A stretch of 64,000 bases of DNA, taken from contig OX579636.1 in assembly GCA_951230915.1 (NCBI GenBank), forward strand, positions 6,401,001 through 6,465,000, written 5' to 3'. The position numbers and the translations under genes were made by a program. Below are positions 12,732-25,028 of this stretch, one piece after another; position 1 is the first letter of the stretch, and every line of letters begins with the position of its first letter. Source of the stretch: Antitrichia curtipendula. Its lineage: Eukaryota > Streptophyta > Bryopsida > Hypnales > Leucodontaceae. Below the pieces are notes generated by a model, which was not told where the DNA came from, did no database searches, and worked only from the letters and a program-made list of their open reading frames with translations.

Positions 12732-13380
12732 CGTGCAAACATACATAATGGTCACTGCCGAGGTCTGAAAAACATGGCGGACGTAAATCCTGAACTACAA
12801 TGGTAACCCATTCTGCAATTCCAAATCCAATGGGTCAGCTCCTTGCTGGTTTTCTGCATGATGAATTCCGGCCCCTCTCTCTTCTGGAGACAGCGAGTCT
12901 GTCAGCTCTGAAGCAAGTGAATGAGAGCAGCTCTGGCAAGACGGAGGTGCGAGGTGCAATTTTTCCAAAAGAATTTTGCAATTTCTGGCAATTGTTCCCA
13001 AAAAAATTTGCAAATTTTTGCAATGCTCTTGGATGAATTGGAATCTAAAAGGTTTGTTCTCACTCTTGGTTTAGGTGAGGCAAGGTGAGGTATTCATAAA
13101 AATGTCCTTCAAAACACTTCATAACAGTGATCAGGGGTTTCAAAGTAACTCAAATTATGTTGTTCTGACAAAGATTTAATTTGTTGATAACTTTTGAATT
13201 ACATTGTCAAAATAACTCAAATGAGTTATTAGGTTCACTTGTCCAAAACCAACAAAAATAAATAAATAAATAAATGTATTTATTGTCATCTCACTCATCT
13301 AAAATAATTACAATATTTTTTCTAAAACTAATACAATAATTCCATACCCTAAAACAACCACTGTTGCAATGATTTTAAAT
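12732..13380. other. Upstream region of the PIG-X-like gene; no other gene seen
   Basis: Moderately GC-rich up to about 12960 (possible promoter and leader of the minus-strand gene), then AT-rich. A short imperfect repeat of gcaatt/gcaaattt motifs (agaattttgcaatttctggcaattg, then aaaaaatttgcaaatttttgcaatg, reported here in pieces) lies at 12969-13023. No coding sequence is supported. Confidence 0.4.
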
Positions 13381-13384
13381 TTAA

Positions 13385-14300
13385 CCCCTAAGGGACTGAG
13401 GCCTTTTCTCCATCAAAGCACACTCAAAACTGCCACGTCTATTGCAAAGAGCAAAAAACTTCAGAAATTGTTATTTTTTGCAAATCAAACCGTATGATCT
13501 TATAATAGACTAGTAGAAGAATGAATGCAAGAAATTTTAGAAACTTTGACCACATAAACTGCAAGATATTTGCATCCAAAGTGAAGAAAACAAGGTTTTT
13601 TTATACCTTGCTTGATTGGAATTTTCTACTTTGAATCTTCATAACTTAAATATTTTGTACTATCAATTTGGTTTTCTAAGTTTTTATGTTGAACACTTAA
13701 GTTGGGAATCTAGGAAAAAATATTCAAAAAAAAAATCCTTAATTTTTACTCATTAAAAAATTGTTAAGTAGAAGTATGTTCAAGATTAAGAAAAAAATAA
13801 ATTGTTAATAGCTCTAAGATGAAATTGAAACACAATAATCCCAACGGTGAGATTGTTCTAGCAAGCAAATACAACCTTGTCTAACAATTTTTTTTGGAAA
13901 ATTATAAAAATTGCATTAAAAAATGAATTCTATAAGTTATTTTTTCACAAATATGCTTAGATTGCCCGAAAAATTAAGATTGTTCATAACTTTCTCATCA
14001 CTAGTCCAAACAAAATGAATAAGAGCTTCAAATGTAGACAAAAATATTTAGTTTTAAAAAAAGAATTTAAAACTTATTATTTATGATTTCTTTGTGCTAC
14101 CCACCAACTTCCATTTTTGGCTTATTGTGCCATAATTTTTTTCTCCTGGGCCTTGATTGAAATAAAAATTATATATCCACAAAGCTCTCAAAAAACTGCA
14201 CATCCTCAAAAAAATTCAAAAATTTTTACTAGAAATTGAGGTTGTAGGAGCCTACCCGGACCCAAATTGTTCCCCAAGGGGACAAAAGATCCTTTAGGGG
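13385..14300 (-). mobile_element. piggyBac-like MITE, family A, copy 1 (inverted)
   Basis: Flanked by TTAA at 13381-13384 and 14301-14304. Ends are CCCCTAAGGGAC and ATCCTTTAGGGG. The interior is the reverse complement of the copy at 19366-20286: shared tracts include the ggcagttttgagtg segment, the ataacttgtaggattc-like segment and the tcctacggtt-like segment. It is 916 bp and non-coding. TTAA duplication with CCC..GGG ends is the piggyBac signature; no transposase is present. Confidence 0.7.
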
Positions 14301-14559
14301 TTAAAAGATAGAAGTTCCTAATGTATCCAAATGCACTTTCAAAACCTAAATATTTTTTGAATTCTTGCATATCTTTACTTTTATATTACTTGCCTCAACC
14401 AAAGCCTGAATTTGAGTTTTTTCTCTCTCAATTGATGGATCAACATTTTTGCCACTAGTACTTGCGCCATTACATGAGCGTCCACAAGAAAAAGCTAGGT
14501 CTTCTCGACTGCCAAAGCAACCTTGCATGGAGCAGCAATGGCACGGGAATCTTCAACAC

Positions 14560-14802
14560 AACACTCGGATGCTAGTAATATTGTTGCAAGTTAAGTGTGT
14601 TGAATATGGTAGTAGAGAAGTAACATTCAAGAGGTGTTTTGAAGGCGTAACAATGATTAGTATTATTATATGGTTTGACCTATTAAAGGAAGCCGTGGCC
14701 ATTAACGTTGGTTAGAAAGTCCAATCAACCCTTTGACAGGTAGATCATATAGATTATGTTGTAGTCACCATTAAACACATTCTTAAATTTTTCAAATGAA
14801 AT
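14560..14802 (+). pseudogene. Broken coding relic related to 23076-23312
   Basis: Read on the plus strand, this gives ILLQVKCVEYGSREVTFKR, later a stop, and after more stops DYVVVTIKHILKFFK. The minus-strand segment at 23312-23076 gives ILLQVGCVELGIQEVAFEK and DYVANTIKRILKFLQ at matching spacing. Two diverged copies of one ancestral coding sequence are therefore present, both fragmentary and this one interrupted by stops. I do not recognise the protein. A dispersed element protein is the likeliest source. Confidence 0.55.
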
Positions 14803-15850
14803 AATGTTTGCCTTGAAATCCTATTTTTTACCTCTAACAAATATATGTTTAATCCTAGTTGTTTTGGTTTTGTGCTTTGAAATATTTTCAAAAGTCTTTT
14901 GATGTGTTTGGAGTAGAAGGAGAAAGGAATGGAGATAGTTTATCCTTTTAGTAAACTTAAGAGTTTTTTTGGTTAGATAAAAGGGTAGATAAGGCTTTAG
15001 GAAGGTCAAAAAGAGGTAGCCAATTAGTTTAAGGGGGTCCATGTGGCTTAGGCATGAATTGATGTGGCCCTTGAGATGGATAAAGAGTCAGGGTCTTCTC
15101 CCTCCTCCTTCATAGTTAGTTTGTGTATACCGCATGTTTGGAAAGAAATAGCAACTTGTGTAAATTTTTGATTTCAATGAAATTTTGAGAGCATGTTTTT
15201 CTTACTTTTGTAATTTCAAGAATGTATGATACGCTTTATTTTGGAATTGAGGTGAAAAAGTTATGCTCGATGGAGTGAGAGAAGATTTGTTGCCTATTAG
15301 GATCAAGGAACAAAACTTTGAGCGCTTGTAGAGAATTTGTTAGAGTGTTTTTGGATTTCAGATTTCAATAAATTGTGTATAAAGTTAATGGCTTTCTACG
15401 AAGCTAAAGAACTCTTAGCTTGGAGTTGCCGCCCGAATCCAAGAGTTTGAGGATATTTCAACTTTGACAGAGCATATAGAGCAAGGTTTTTAATTTTTGA
15501 AGCGGAGACTTGAAGATAATGTAGATTATGTAATTAGTGTTTCGAAAAGTCATAACACAATGCATTTGGAGTATTTATGAGACCGAGGCATTCTTTGAAG
15601 TGAAGGGTGTTTGGCTGCCTTTAAAATTGAAGGTGTTATCTTTGGCGAGCTATGAAAACCGGACAATATCTTCTTTGCCTTTGAAATTTGGAGTGTTTTC
15701 ATACTATTTTGTTAGCTTTCTGAAAAGATAAGGCTCTATTGATTTGGAACTTTTATGCAACTTTGGGCTTATTTGAAGTTTGATTAGATTTTCAAAGATT
15801 TGTGGTGCTGTACATGGCCTGTACAGTTTGGTATACAATTATAAAATATT
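14803..15850. other. Intergenic DNA without a supported gene
   Basis: AT-rich with short open frames only. The 15270-15740 part is rich in gag/ttg-type codons and could be old coding relic, but I could not follow a frame through it. Confidence 0.4.
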
Positions 15851-15854
15851 TATA

Positions 15855-16090
15855 TATAATTTATACAAATATATGTATGTTCTACTTGTATGTATTATAC
15901 AAGTACTAATACATGGTACTTTTATGATATTTTTAATGACAAATATAAATACATGTATATTCTATTTATATATATAATACAATTATTAATACATGATACT
16001 TATACAATATTTATACATGACAAATATAAATATGAGAATACTGTATTTGTATATATTATACAAATATTGATACAAGCTTATATACATATT
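15855..16090. repeat. Degenerate minisatellite, about three units of 78-82 bp
   Basis: Units starting near 15877, 15955 and 16037 each read roughly (t)rttctatttgtatrtattatacaa followed by tayt(a/g)atacatgatac and tgacaaatataaat. The tract is non-coding and very AT-rich. Confidence 0.6.
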
Positions 16091-16099
16091 ATATACGGA

Positions 16100-19000
16100 G
16101 TTGAATGTATATACAATACTTCATATTATATGAGACTTTATATACCAAGCAACGCCTTCTTTTCAACTTGAAGTGATATACTTATCACTCTTATTATTAT
16201 ATTCCCTTCTATCCTAGGTTGAATCTAATGCAGACAAAAATTCAACGTTTTTTCAAAACAAAGACTTCTCTGCCTAATATCATTGTTACCTTTGAGATAA
16301 AGAAAATACACCTAATATGGACTCTTTTAGATTTGCTAACTCATATACTACACATCTAAAAGATTTATTCATTTTGATTATGAAGTCTTGATACCTTCAT
16401 ATTATGTGCCGCAATTAGGCCAATATTCTAGTTTGATTATCTTGCCTTGGTAGCGAAAAATAACAAAATGAAGTTGAATGCAAAAAATAATGGTAATAAG
16501 ATCATTCATAAATCAAGCACATATTGAAAACATACAATGAACACACTAAATGGTGAAACACATAACATGACATATGTTCAATGACTTCTCTTAGTGATTT
16601 CCTCTATTGATGGTATATAATACCATCCTTCACCATTTGTGCTCAGATTTTAAATGTTGATCATTAGGCAAGGTTCATAATTGGATAGTCATACCTAAAT
16701 ATAAACCTCCATTCAAATATACTATCATACAGTTAGTAACAATATCTTAACGTCTTAGTTGATGTCTCACTTGACATCTCAATTGATGTTAAATAAAACA
16801 CTATTCAAATTCTTAAATGGTGTTAAAGTGTGTTGAAGTGGCATACCACTTCATCCTTGTTAGATGTCACTCAAATGCCAAATCAAGTACAATTAAGTTT
16901 TTTGTTTTTTTAATTTAAAATTATTATTATTATTATTAATTTTTTTTAAACATGCCACGTGGCTACTCTTCCCCTATGTTTTCACATTTGTTAAGGATCT
17001 TATCTTAGCCTATAGTAACTTTCACTAACTTATCCAAAGTTAAACCAAAATTCCTTGCCAATGTAGCAATTCTATATTTTCTTGGATGTTGTACATATCA
17101 CAATTGTGTTTTTTTGGTGTCTCTCGAAACATCATTGTCGCACAAAACATCAAATCCTTCTACCTATGACATTTGAACGTTTTTTGGAACATCCAACTCA
17201 ATTTGCCAATCATGGCTGCAATCCTATCTTTGTGTTCTTATTTTAAAAAACACATGTGTTTGCTACTAATGTCCAAAAAAATGGGGGTAGTGACTGCTAT
17301 GAATTTTTTAAGCAAGAGTAAAGAAAATTTGTATCAAATACAAAACATTCTTAAGAAATCTGAAAACTTTATTACAAGTGTACATTATAGTGAACAATAT
17401 TACAAACTATTTTTTTTGGATATCATTCTATAATTAGAAAATCAATAAGATATGGTTTGGATTTCCAAGTTCAAGTTGTAATAAACCACGTATGCAATTT
17501 TTGAGAATATTGAAAGGTTCAAACTAAGTAGAAACCACACTTTACTAACTTCATTCATTAGTTTGGAAAATATACAAAGAAGATAATTTTTTTTGTTAAG
17601 ATTTAGATTTAGAGCAAAGACATACAAATTGCCCAAATACACTAAAATACTACTAATGCCAAGGATTGAAAGTGAATGTCTCTAAAAGACAATGTAGAAT
17701 AGAAGAGTGCATGGTTAATCATCGAAGAATGTGGCCCTTTCATTAAGGAGGTCAACCAAATATTATCACATTCTTGGATGAGGAAGTGCATTTTTCATTT
17801 CTACAATTTTTCTAATAATCATTCATTGGACATTTTTTGTCATCCACAACGATTCTTGGTTAATATAAAGTGAGTGATAACAAACCTTTGAACGCTTACA
17901 TTAGAAAAAATTTCAGGCCTCGAGAGGTCTGCGAGTTTTCAGTAGCAGCGATGCAATTATTGGAAAAAAAATTAACTTTAAAATTAATTTTATTAGCAAT
18001 TGATGTGGCACTAGTAGTCCCACATCATTGCCATGTCAGATTGGATATTTTGGAAAAAAATAATAATAATTATTTTTTGAAATAATAATAAAAATAATTT
18101 TATTATTTATTATTTACTATTTTTTTGTATTTGTATTGCGGAGGGCCAAAAATGAAAAGTTAGTGGCCCTCCGTGGGGTTCAGATCTTTTCTAATGCTCA
18201 ACTTTTTTTGATACAATTTTATTAGATATGCAAATTATTGAACAATTCCAATCAACAAATATTTACAAGACAATTTTATGACAACCTCTGTAATAATAAA
18301 TAAGTGTCTCTACAATTATAATTTGTTGTGGTGATGAATTTTTAATTTTTTGACATCTATAAAAAAATTTACAAATTTAGAATTGTCTCATATCAATGTT
18401 GCTTGAATGAAATAAAGTCACAACTTTTTAAACTCAATTTTCAAATTTATTTTCAACTTCAACACCCATATTACAAAACTTTCATGATTTAGAAAAATAT
18501 TGCTCAAATGTTGATTACAACATTGAATAAGGCTAACACCAAGCAAATGCTAATAATCCTTTGGTAGATATGCAAATCACTAGACAATGTCAATCAACCA
18601 ACAAATCTAAGGCACTTTTTGGGCAATAAATAAGTGTCTCTACAAGTCTAATTTGCTATAGACAAGTGATGAATTTTAAATTTTCAAACAACACCTCACA
18701 AGAATTTTTGTCTAGTGTCACTATCCCCATGAAGGGATGCTATAAATTTTAGAATTGTCTCATATTTTAGTCTAAGTTTTGTCTATCTTGCAAACACCCA
18801 AGACTATATTATAGGGGTTCAAAATCCGATGAATGATAGAAATAGTATAACGTTGTCGGGTAGAGAAGAGGACGCTTTGGAAATACGCAAAGTATCTGGC
18901 TGCAATTGGGAATTATTTGCTTAGAGATTGAGTTGAATCTTCTAGTCTTCAAATCTTCAAGTCTTCTAATCTTCAAACAGCTTCATGTTGGCCTATCCTG

Positions 19001-19361
19001 TAATGGCTCTATATGGGTTCAAAGGTCAGGGTAGGAAATAAAAAACCACAGACTTCAGACAGGTAAAACGGGACGGCCAGACCACAAGCTGAACCGTTCG
19101 AAAGATAGGCTCCTAAATTTCAAACCTATGATGACCAACAAACGTGCCTCACCAATAGGAACGACATAAAAAAACGACCATGTGGGTGATCAATCCCACT
19201 TCGTCGCCACAAACACAAAATGGGGTTATTATTGGATACTCAAATAACCCGCAACAATGTTTACAATGTAGAAATGAAAACAATAAGCCTTCAAAACCGG
19301 CTATGAATAACAAGCCACAAATTACAACACACAAGTCTTCATTCTTCTTGTCTTTCAATCT
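16100..19361. other. AT-rich intergenic DNA without a recognised gene
   Basis: It contains an (att)n microsatellite at about 16922-16944. Two similar tracts at about 18225-18500 and 18570-18760 share aagtgtctctacaa and tagaattgtctcata; related sequence recurs at about 25700-26190. This points to a dispersed repeat of unknown class. No gene is supported. Confidence 0.5.
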
Positions 19362-19365
19362 TTAA

Positions 19366-20286
19366 CCCCTAAAGGACCATTGTCCCCTCGAGGGACAAAT
19401 GGGTTTTTGGGCAGGTACCTATGAGCTGAAATTTTCTCCTGATTTTTTGAAACTTTTTTTGGAGGTAGAAAATCTGATTAGCTTTACGGGAATATAATTT
19501 TTTTCACAATCGGTGCCCGGGAAAAAAAGTTATGCCCAAATAAGCTCAAAACAGGGGTCGAGGGGCAGCAAAAAAAATTTGCAATTTTTTTTTTTTTTTT
19601 TTCTAATTTTTTTTTCTTATAGATTAAATTTTGCTCTATCTGAAAAGCTTTGATTCATTTCATTTGGATTTTTTATGAGAAAGTTATGGACAAGCTTGTT
19701 TTTCGGGCACTTAGAGCATCTTCCTGAAAAAATAACTTGTAGGATTCATTTCTGAATGTAATCTTTATAATTTAAAAAAAAAAGAAGTTCCACAAGGCTT
19801 AGTTTTTTTGCTAAAACAATCTCACCATTGGGATTAGTGATTTTTAATTCCATATAAAAGATATTAATATTCTAGGTTTTCTTTCTATCTTGTACCTACT
19901 TCTACTTAACAATTTCTTTAATAATAAAAATTAAGTTTTTTTGGATTTTCTTTTTTCCCCTAGACTCTCAACTCAATTCTCCACTATAAAGATTAAAAGC
20001 TCAAAACTCTGTAGTGCAAAATATTTAAGTTAAAAATGTTCAAAGTCATAAAATCTAGTCCCGCAATGTGCTGAAAAACTTGTTTTTTTCACTTTAAATG
20101 CAGATATCTTGCAATCTGTGCGGTCAAAAATTCTGAAATTTTTTCCATACATTTTCATACTAGTTAGGTATAATATCCTACGGTTAGATGTGAAAAAAAA
20201 CAATTTTCAATTTTTTTTACTCTTTGCTATAGAAATGGCAGTTTTGAGTGTTTTTTGGCAGAAAAATGGCCTTGGTCCTTTAGGGG
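19366..20286 (+). mobile_element. piggyBac-like MITE, family A, copy 2
   Basis: TTAA at 19362-19365 and 20287-20290. Ends are CCCCTAAAGGACC and GGTCCTTTAGGGG, a 13-bp perfect inverted repeat. It is 921 bp and non-coding, with a poly-T tract at 19588-19605. This is the best-preserved member of family A; copies at 13385, 35005 and 42444 share its interior. Confidence 0.75.
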
Positions 20287-20439
20287 TTAAAGAAACTGCA
20301 AATATACACCCATCCTATTAATATACTTTCCAAAATAAGAAGGCAGCAGACCTTTCTTAGCTTCACTACCTATAACTTCTTCAATTTAGAAAGCTAACAA
20401 ACTCTTCTATCTTCACTAAAAATTTCACTTGCAATTGTG

Positions 20440-22320
20440 TGGGAGCCCGGAAAGTAAGATAAGTCTTGATTAGTGAGGAAAGTAGAGGAAGGAGTTAATA
20501 GGGGTACAATTTTTTGGTTTATCTAAGGGTAATCTAAACACCTTACCACAATTAACGTTCCATACTAATAGAGTAATGGTAGATAGATAATTAGGTTAAG
20601 ACCAGTAGGTAAAGTTTCTTGTTCTTATTGAGAACCGGAATCGGATTGAGATCCGAGATCGTTCCAAATACCGGGGCCGGATTTCAAAATATAACGAGAG
20701 GTATCTTTTGGGGAGTTACCATTTGGGAGAAGAGAAGTTGCCCAGTCAGTTAGCAAAGGAGGAGAGTGAATCCGAATCCGAATTCGAATCCAAGTCCCAA
20801 CTCGACTTGGAAGAGGAAGAGGAAGAAGAATCTGACTTGGCCTTGATTTCTCCGTCCAGCTTTAAGGGGAAGACTTCAGCTAAGGGTAAGACAACTAAGC
20901 CTTCAACCAATAGAAAACAGTCACTAAGAAAGGGCGTCTCCAAAACCGAGGGACCTTCTCCAAAGAAAGGTAGAAAGTAGAAGTAGAAGTATGAGTTTTT
21001 AGGATAAGCCTAGGAATAGTAGGCGGAAAGTACAATAAAGTAAAGTAGAGTTCAGTTAATTTAATTATAGGAAAGTTTAGTTCAGTTAAGTGAAGGAAAA
21101 TTAAAGCTTTTGAGTGTTAGAAAGTTAGTTGACAGCTACTTTTTGAGATGCATGCACCTAGACGTGAGTTTCTATGATTTTAGGATCTAAAGATCCACCT
21201 TTTGCGGATTGTCTTGTAGTTAGACAGTTAGTTTGGAAGGATAAGGAATGATCCTGGTCCTCTCTTTTTTAATCCAAAGTGCCAGTTAGGGTGCCTTGGA
21301 GGTTAGTATTTAAAGGGGTTCAAAGTGTTGAAACCCTGGGCGTTCTTATTCTTGTTTTCTTCTTCATTTTTATGCAAACCTTAGAAATCCTTTTACACCG
21401 GTTGGTCTGAATAAGTCTTGATTGTGTAGATTGGTATGCCTTGAAATGTGTTGTTGCATGTGCGGATAGCTCGTCTTTGTGTAGTGAAGAAGGAAGAAAG
21501 GATCCCCCGGGTTCTGTTAGGATCCGAGTCCGGATAGTCTAAAAGAGTTGGTCTATCAAATCTTTGTCTACTAGGGGGAAGTCTAGGTGTTGAAGTTTCT
21601 AGAGAGTCTTCTGTTTCAGAATAGCCGTTCCTAGGTTAAGGTTTGCCTTTCAGGAGGAAGGGGGAGCGCTTGCCAAAGTCTGAGAGGTCCTGTTGTTTCC
21701 AGGAGAGAGAGACAGGAAGATAACTAGATCCCTTAGTTAATAGAGTACCAGGTCTAGGCTGTTAGGATTGGGTCTAGGTAGGTCTGTCGTTGTAGTAAGA
21801 GAGGATACAAGGGGGGGTTTCCTGAGTGACCTGTTGGACCGGAATCAATCCCAGTCCGGCTGTGAGGAAGTACCCGTATCTGGGAGTTTTGTGTTGTTTC
21901 TTTGTGTGTTTTGTGTTGTTTAGTGAAACTCCATTCACTCTAAACTATTGGAGGGTAGGGTATACATTCCCTCCCTTAATCCCAAGAGCGGAACCTTCTT
22001 AATAGAGGTTAAACTACTTTGGTTACTAAGGAGTTGATACAAACTAGGTTGTTCTCTGGTTTGTGGAAGTTAGTGAATAGTATTGAAATAGCTTAAGACC
22101 AAAAGGGAGTTTTAGGAGGTGTAGGATAAGGAAGTGAAAGTTTGAGTCTGAAAATTCGGATTCCTTTCCCTTAAGTTGTTTCCTGTTTCCGTGTGAGGGA
22201 AACCCGGAATTTTGGTGATGTTACCAATAAAATCCTTTGGGAACGATACACGAGTCACTTTAGGTGTTTTTAAGTCTATTTAACATCTAAAAGTGGGATT
22301 TGTGCTTTCTTGTGCTATGA
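20440..22320 (+). mobile_element. Retroelement-like tract, probably LTR-derived
   Basis: A block unlike its surroundings, G/T-rich on the plus strand, with few long frames. It ends in an aataaaatcc..tttgggaacgatac segment of the type I associate with the LTR/leader junction of plant Ty3/gypsy elements (established pattern, from memory). Near its start an open frame without ATG (20708-20980) encodes an acidic SESESEFESKSQLDLEEEEE stretch, then a lysine-rich tail, as may be seen at a gag C terminus. No reverse transcriptase, integrase or clear LTR pair is visible. It could instead be an untranslated region of an unknown gene. Confidence 0.35.
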
Positions 22321-22329
22321 CAAATTGAT

Positions 22330-23070
22330 TCTTTAAACAAAATCTATAGCTCTACAAACATTCAGGTTTCAAACGATGAAGGCAACAAACCTTCTACCAC
22401 TTGGAGACCCATATTTTTCTCCACATAGCTCCAATTGCTTCGAGTAATAAGTTTCTAGAAAGCTAAGAAAGTCCACTCTAACTTTCCAAATTTTCAAAGA
22501 CATGAGCAAAAACTACAAACTTTGGTGGCCTTTCAAATCTCTGCTTCTTTTTATCGGGTGATAACAAACTCTCTTCCACTCACGCGCTCGTAACTTTTTT
22601 CTCTCAACTCCAAATCACGCAAGAAAGTCTTTTTGAAACGGCAATGAAAAAAGGAACAAACCCTCAAAATTTCATTTCAAAATAATTTGTACATCAAAAG
22701 TTATGACTGCTTGAACTTTCAGCCTTCCAAAACCCAACACATACATCTCATAACCACACTACACACAAACCCCGACTAGAAGGGAGAAAGAAGATGCCTA
22801 CCTAAGCCCCTATATCCTTAAGGTAGGTGAAATCAATCCGTTCACACAACACATGGACCTCTAAACATCTATTGCTCCAAAAAAAATCTCAAAGGTAAAT
22901 TCCTATTCATCTTTCAAGGCCAAAAAACCTCTAAGATTCAAACTAGGAAGTAAATTATCTTTATTTTCCTAACTTTCAATTTCTAAAAACACAAATAAAA
23001 TATAAAATATATAAATTAACTATAAAGCTTCAACCAAAATCAAATAGAGGTAAAAACTAAAGTCGAAGAA
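22330..23070. other. Intergenic DNA, no gene seen
   Basis: Mixed composition with many stops in all frames. Nothing I can support. Confidence 0.5.
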
Positions 23071-23075
23071 AAACA

Positions 23076-23312
23076 CTATTCCATCTGCAAGAACTTGAGG
23101 ATGCGCTTGATAGTATTTGCAACATAATCTGAACATTCAACCTTTGTTAAAAGATTCACTGGCTTTTTTAACCAACATTGGTGGCCAGGGCTTCTTTTGA
23201 TTGGCCTTACCATACAATAATATTGGTCGTCGTTCAGGCCCTCATAACTTTTTTCAAATGCCACTTCTTGGATGCCTAGTTCAACACATCCAACTTGGAG
23301 TAGAATCATCAA
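23076..23312 (-). pseudogene. Coding relic related to 14560-14802
   Basis: Open minus-strand frame of 78 codons, beginning MMILLQVGCVELGIQEVAFE and ending NTIKRILKFLQME. It matches the plus-strand relic at 14560-14802 at both ends with equivalent spacing. It is the better-preserved of the two copies and contains HQCWLKKPVNLLTKVECSDY. The family is not recognised. The surrounding DNA shows no continuation, so it is probably a fragment. Confidence 0.5.
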
Positions 23313-23319
23313 AGTACAA

Positions 23320-24015
23320 ACGTCTCTATGGAGATTACCATGCCAACGCTGCTCTACACGAGGTTTCTTTACCGGACGAGAAGGCTCAACCTCATCCTAC
23401 AAATATATTGGCATTGGTACAGAAATCGCCAGCTGAGATGGTTGAACTGACAATTGTGACAAGGAAAGCTCCTGTTCAGCCTTTGGTTGAGACTCTGGAT
23501 CTTGGAACTCTATAAAAACCTTCCAATTTGACATTCGAGAGTTGAACTTTAAATCTACGCATAGATTCTAAATGAACTCAAAAGAATACTCCAAACTGAT
23601 AAAACAAATCTAGGACTTTCGTTTTTTCAACAATTCCATTAACTACAAGCGTCACCTTGAAGCCATTGGGAGCGTCACCATGAAGCCACAAGAAGCATCA
23701 CCAATAAATTTCGACCTTCAAATTATAGAAGCTCTTTTAAAATAAAATGTAGCATACAATCTATACAGTGTACAATGTTTTGTAAGTGAAGTCACTTTTG
23801 CAAATAGGAATGTTCTACTATCATGTTTTTAATCAGAAAATATAATTATAACAACTCCTTAGTTTTAGATTAAAAAATTATATTCTTTCGTCCAATCATT
23901 AACTTCAGTTCAACACATATGGATGCAACAATATAATGATGATGTTCCCGTCTTATTTTAGATTAGGAATTCAAACAAGAAGTATGCTTAAGCGAGGAAA
24001 ATATAACATACAACT
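23320..24015. other. Intergenic DNA, no gene seen
   Basis: A short open frame on the plus strand (to 23515) has no recognisable features. The rest is AT-rich. Confidence 0.4.
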
Positions 24016-24019
24016 TTAA

Positions 24020-24250
24020 CCCTTTATGTACTAAGAAGCCCAAATTGGGTCTCACGTTTTTTTAGCAATTTTGAAGAGTTTATATGGGGATTTTTATTTC
24101 TTTTAATAATTATTTTTTTGAAACCAATGCATGCAATGTTCTTCACTCAAGTTAATGATATAATAAAAAATTCTATATAGATTATAATTTCTATAATATA
24201 ATCAATCAAAGTTGGCAACTTAAAACCATGGATTCTTAGTACATAAAGGG
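24020..24250. mobile_element. piggyBac-like MITE, family B, 231 bp
   Basis: TTAA at 24016-24019 and 24251-24254. A perfect 18-bp terminal inverted repeat starts CCCTTTATGTACTAAGAA. The interior is non-coding and contains the small palindrome gcccaaattgggt. Size, TTAA duplication and CCC..GGG ends fit a non-autonomous piggyBac-type element. Confidence 0.8.
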
Positions 24251-24781
24251 TTAAACTCACAAGTCTTCATTTCTTGTTGCATTCACTTAAGCACAGACTC
24301 ACAATAATTACTTAAAGCATCACTCATTCACTCAACAAACCACAATTAATACTTCAATATCCACAATTAATTGGAAGTCTTCACAATTGTTTATAGCATA
24401 TCTGTACTAATTTGCTTAAAGCCATACTATCAAGATAGTTCAACTGTAATCTTTTTTCTAGTTCACTATCAACTACATAATTGCTTTAGGCCTTCTCAAA
24501 CATAATATTGTCAATACTAATGTTTTCTCAATCTCTCTTTATTAATATATATTCAAACGCATAAATCACAACTTAACTTCAAGCTGTAAATTAGAACTTA
24601 GTTATCCAATCACTAGATACACAATTTCATACAATATCCAATCATTGGGACTTCTACATAACAAATACACAATTTAAACATTCTCTCAATGTACATAAAT
24701 TAACCAGCTTAAGCAATAGATTAATTCCAATACACAACGTTTAAAATTTGCTTACAATAAATTCAATAAACTTCACTTTAA

Positions 24782-25024
24782 CCCTTTAACGACCAGGTCT
24801 ATGACAGGTTACGAGAAAGTGTCAAACTGACGCAATTTCATTAGAGCAAGCCCCCCAAGCTACGGAGAGACGGTGACTGGGCTTGTAAGGCCAACCACAA
24901 GCCAAGCCCCCACTTGACGTCCCTGTTTGGGGAGTGAGCTATGGGCTTGCTCTTAATAGCCAATCTACTATTGATGAAAATCTGTCAGTTTGGGTAATTA
25001 GTCATCGACCTGGTCGTTAAAGGG
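24782..25024. mobile_element. piggyBac-like MITE, family C, 243 bp, with nested inverted repeat
   Basis: TTAA at 24778-24781 and 25025-25028. An 18-bp perfect terminal repeat starts CCCTTTAACGACCAGGTC and extends to 24 bp with one mismatch. Inside is a second inverted repeat, attagagcaagcccc near 24839 against gggcttgctcttaat near 24945. The nested repeats make the element able to fold fully. No coding sequence. Confidence 0.8.
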
Positions 25025-25028
25025 TTAA

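Noticed and set aside
14821..15042. Minus-strand frame MDPLKLIGYLFLTFLKPYLP
   Set aside because: Low-complexity AT-rich sequence giving F/L/K-rich translation. No domain, no similar copy, no supporting signals.
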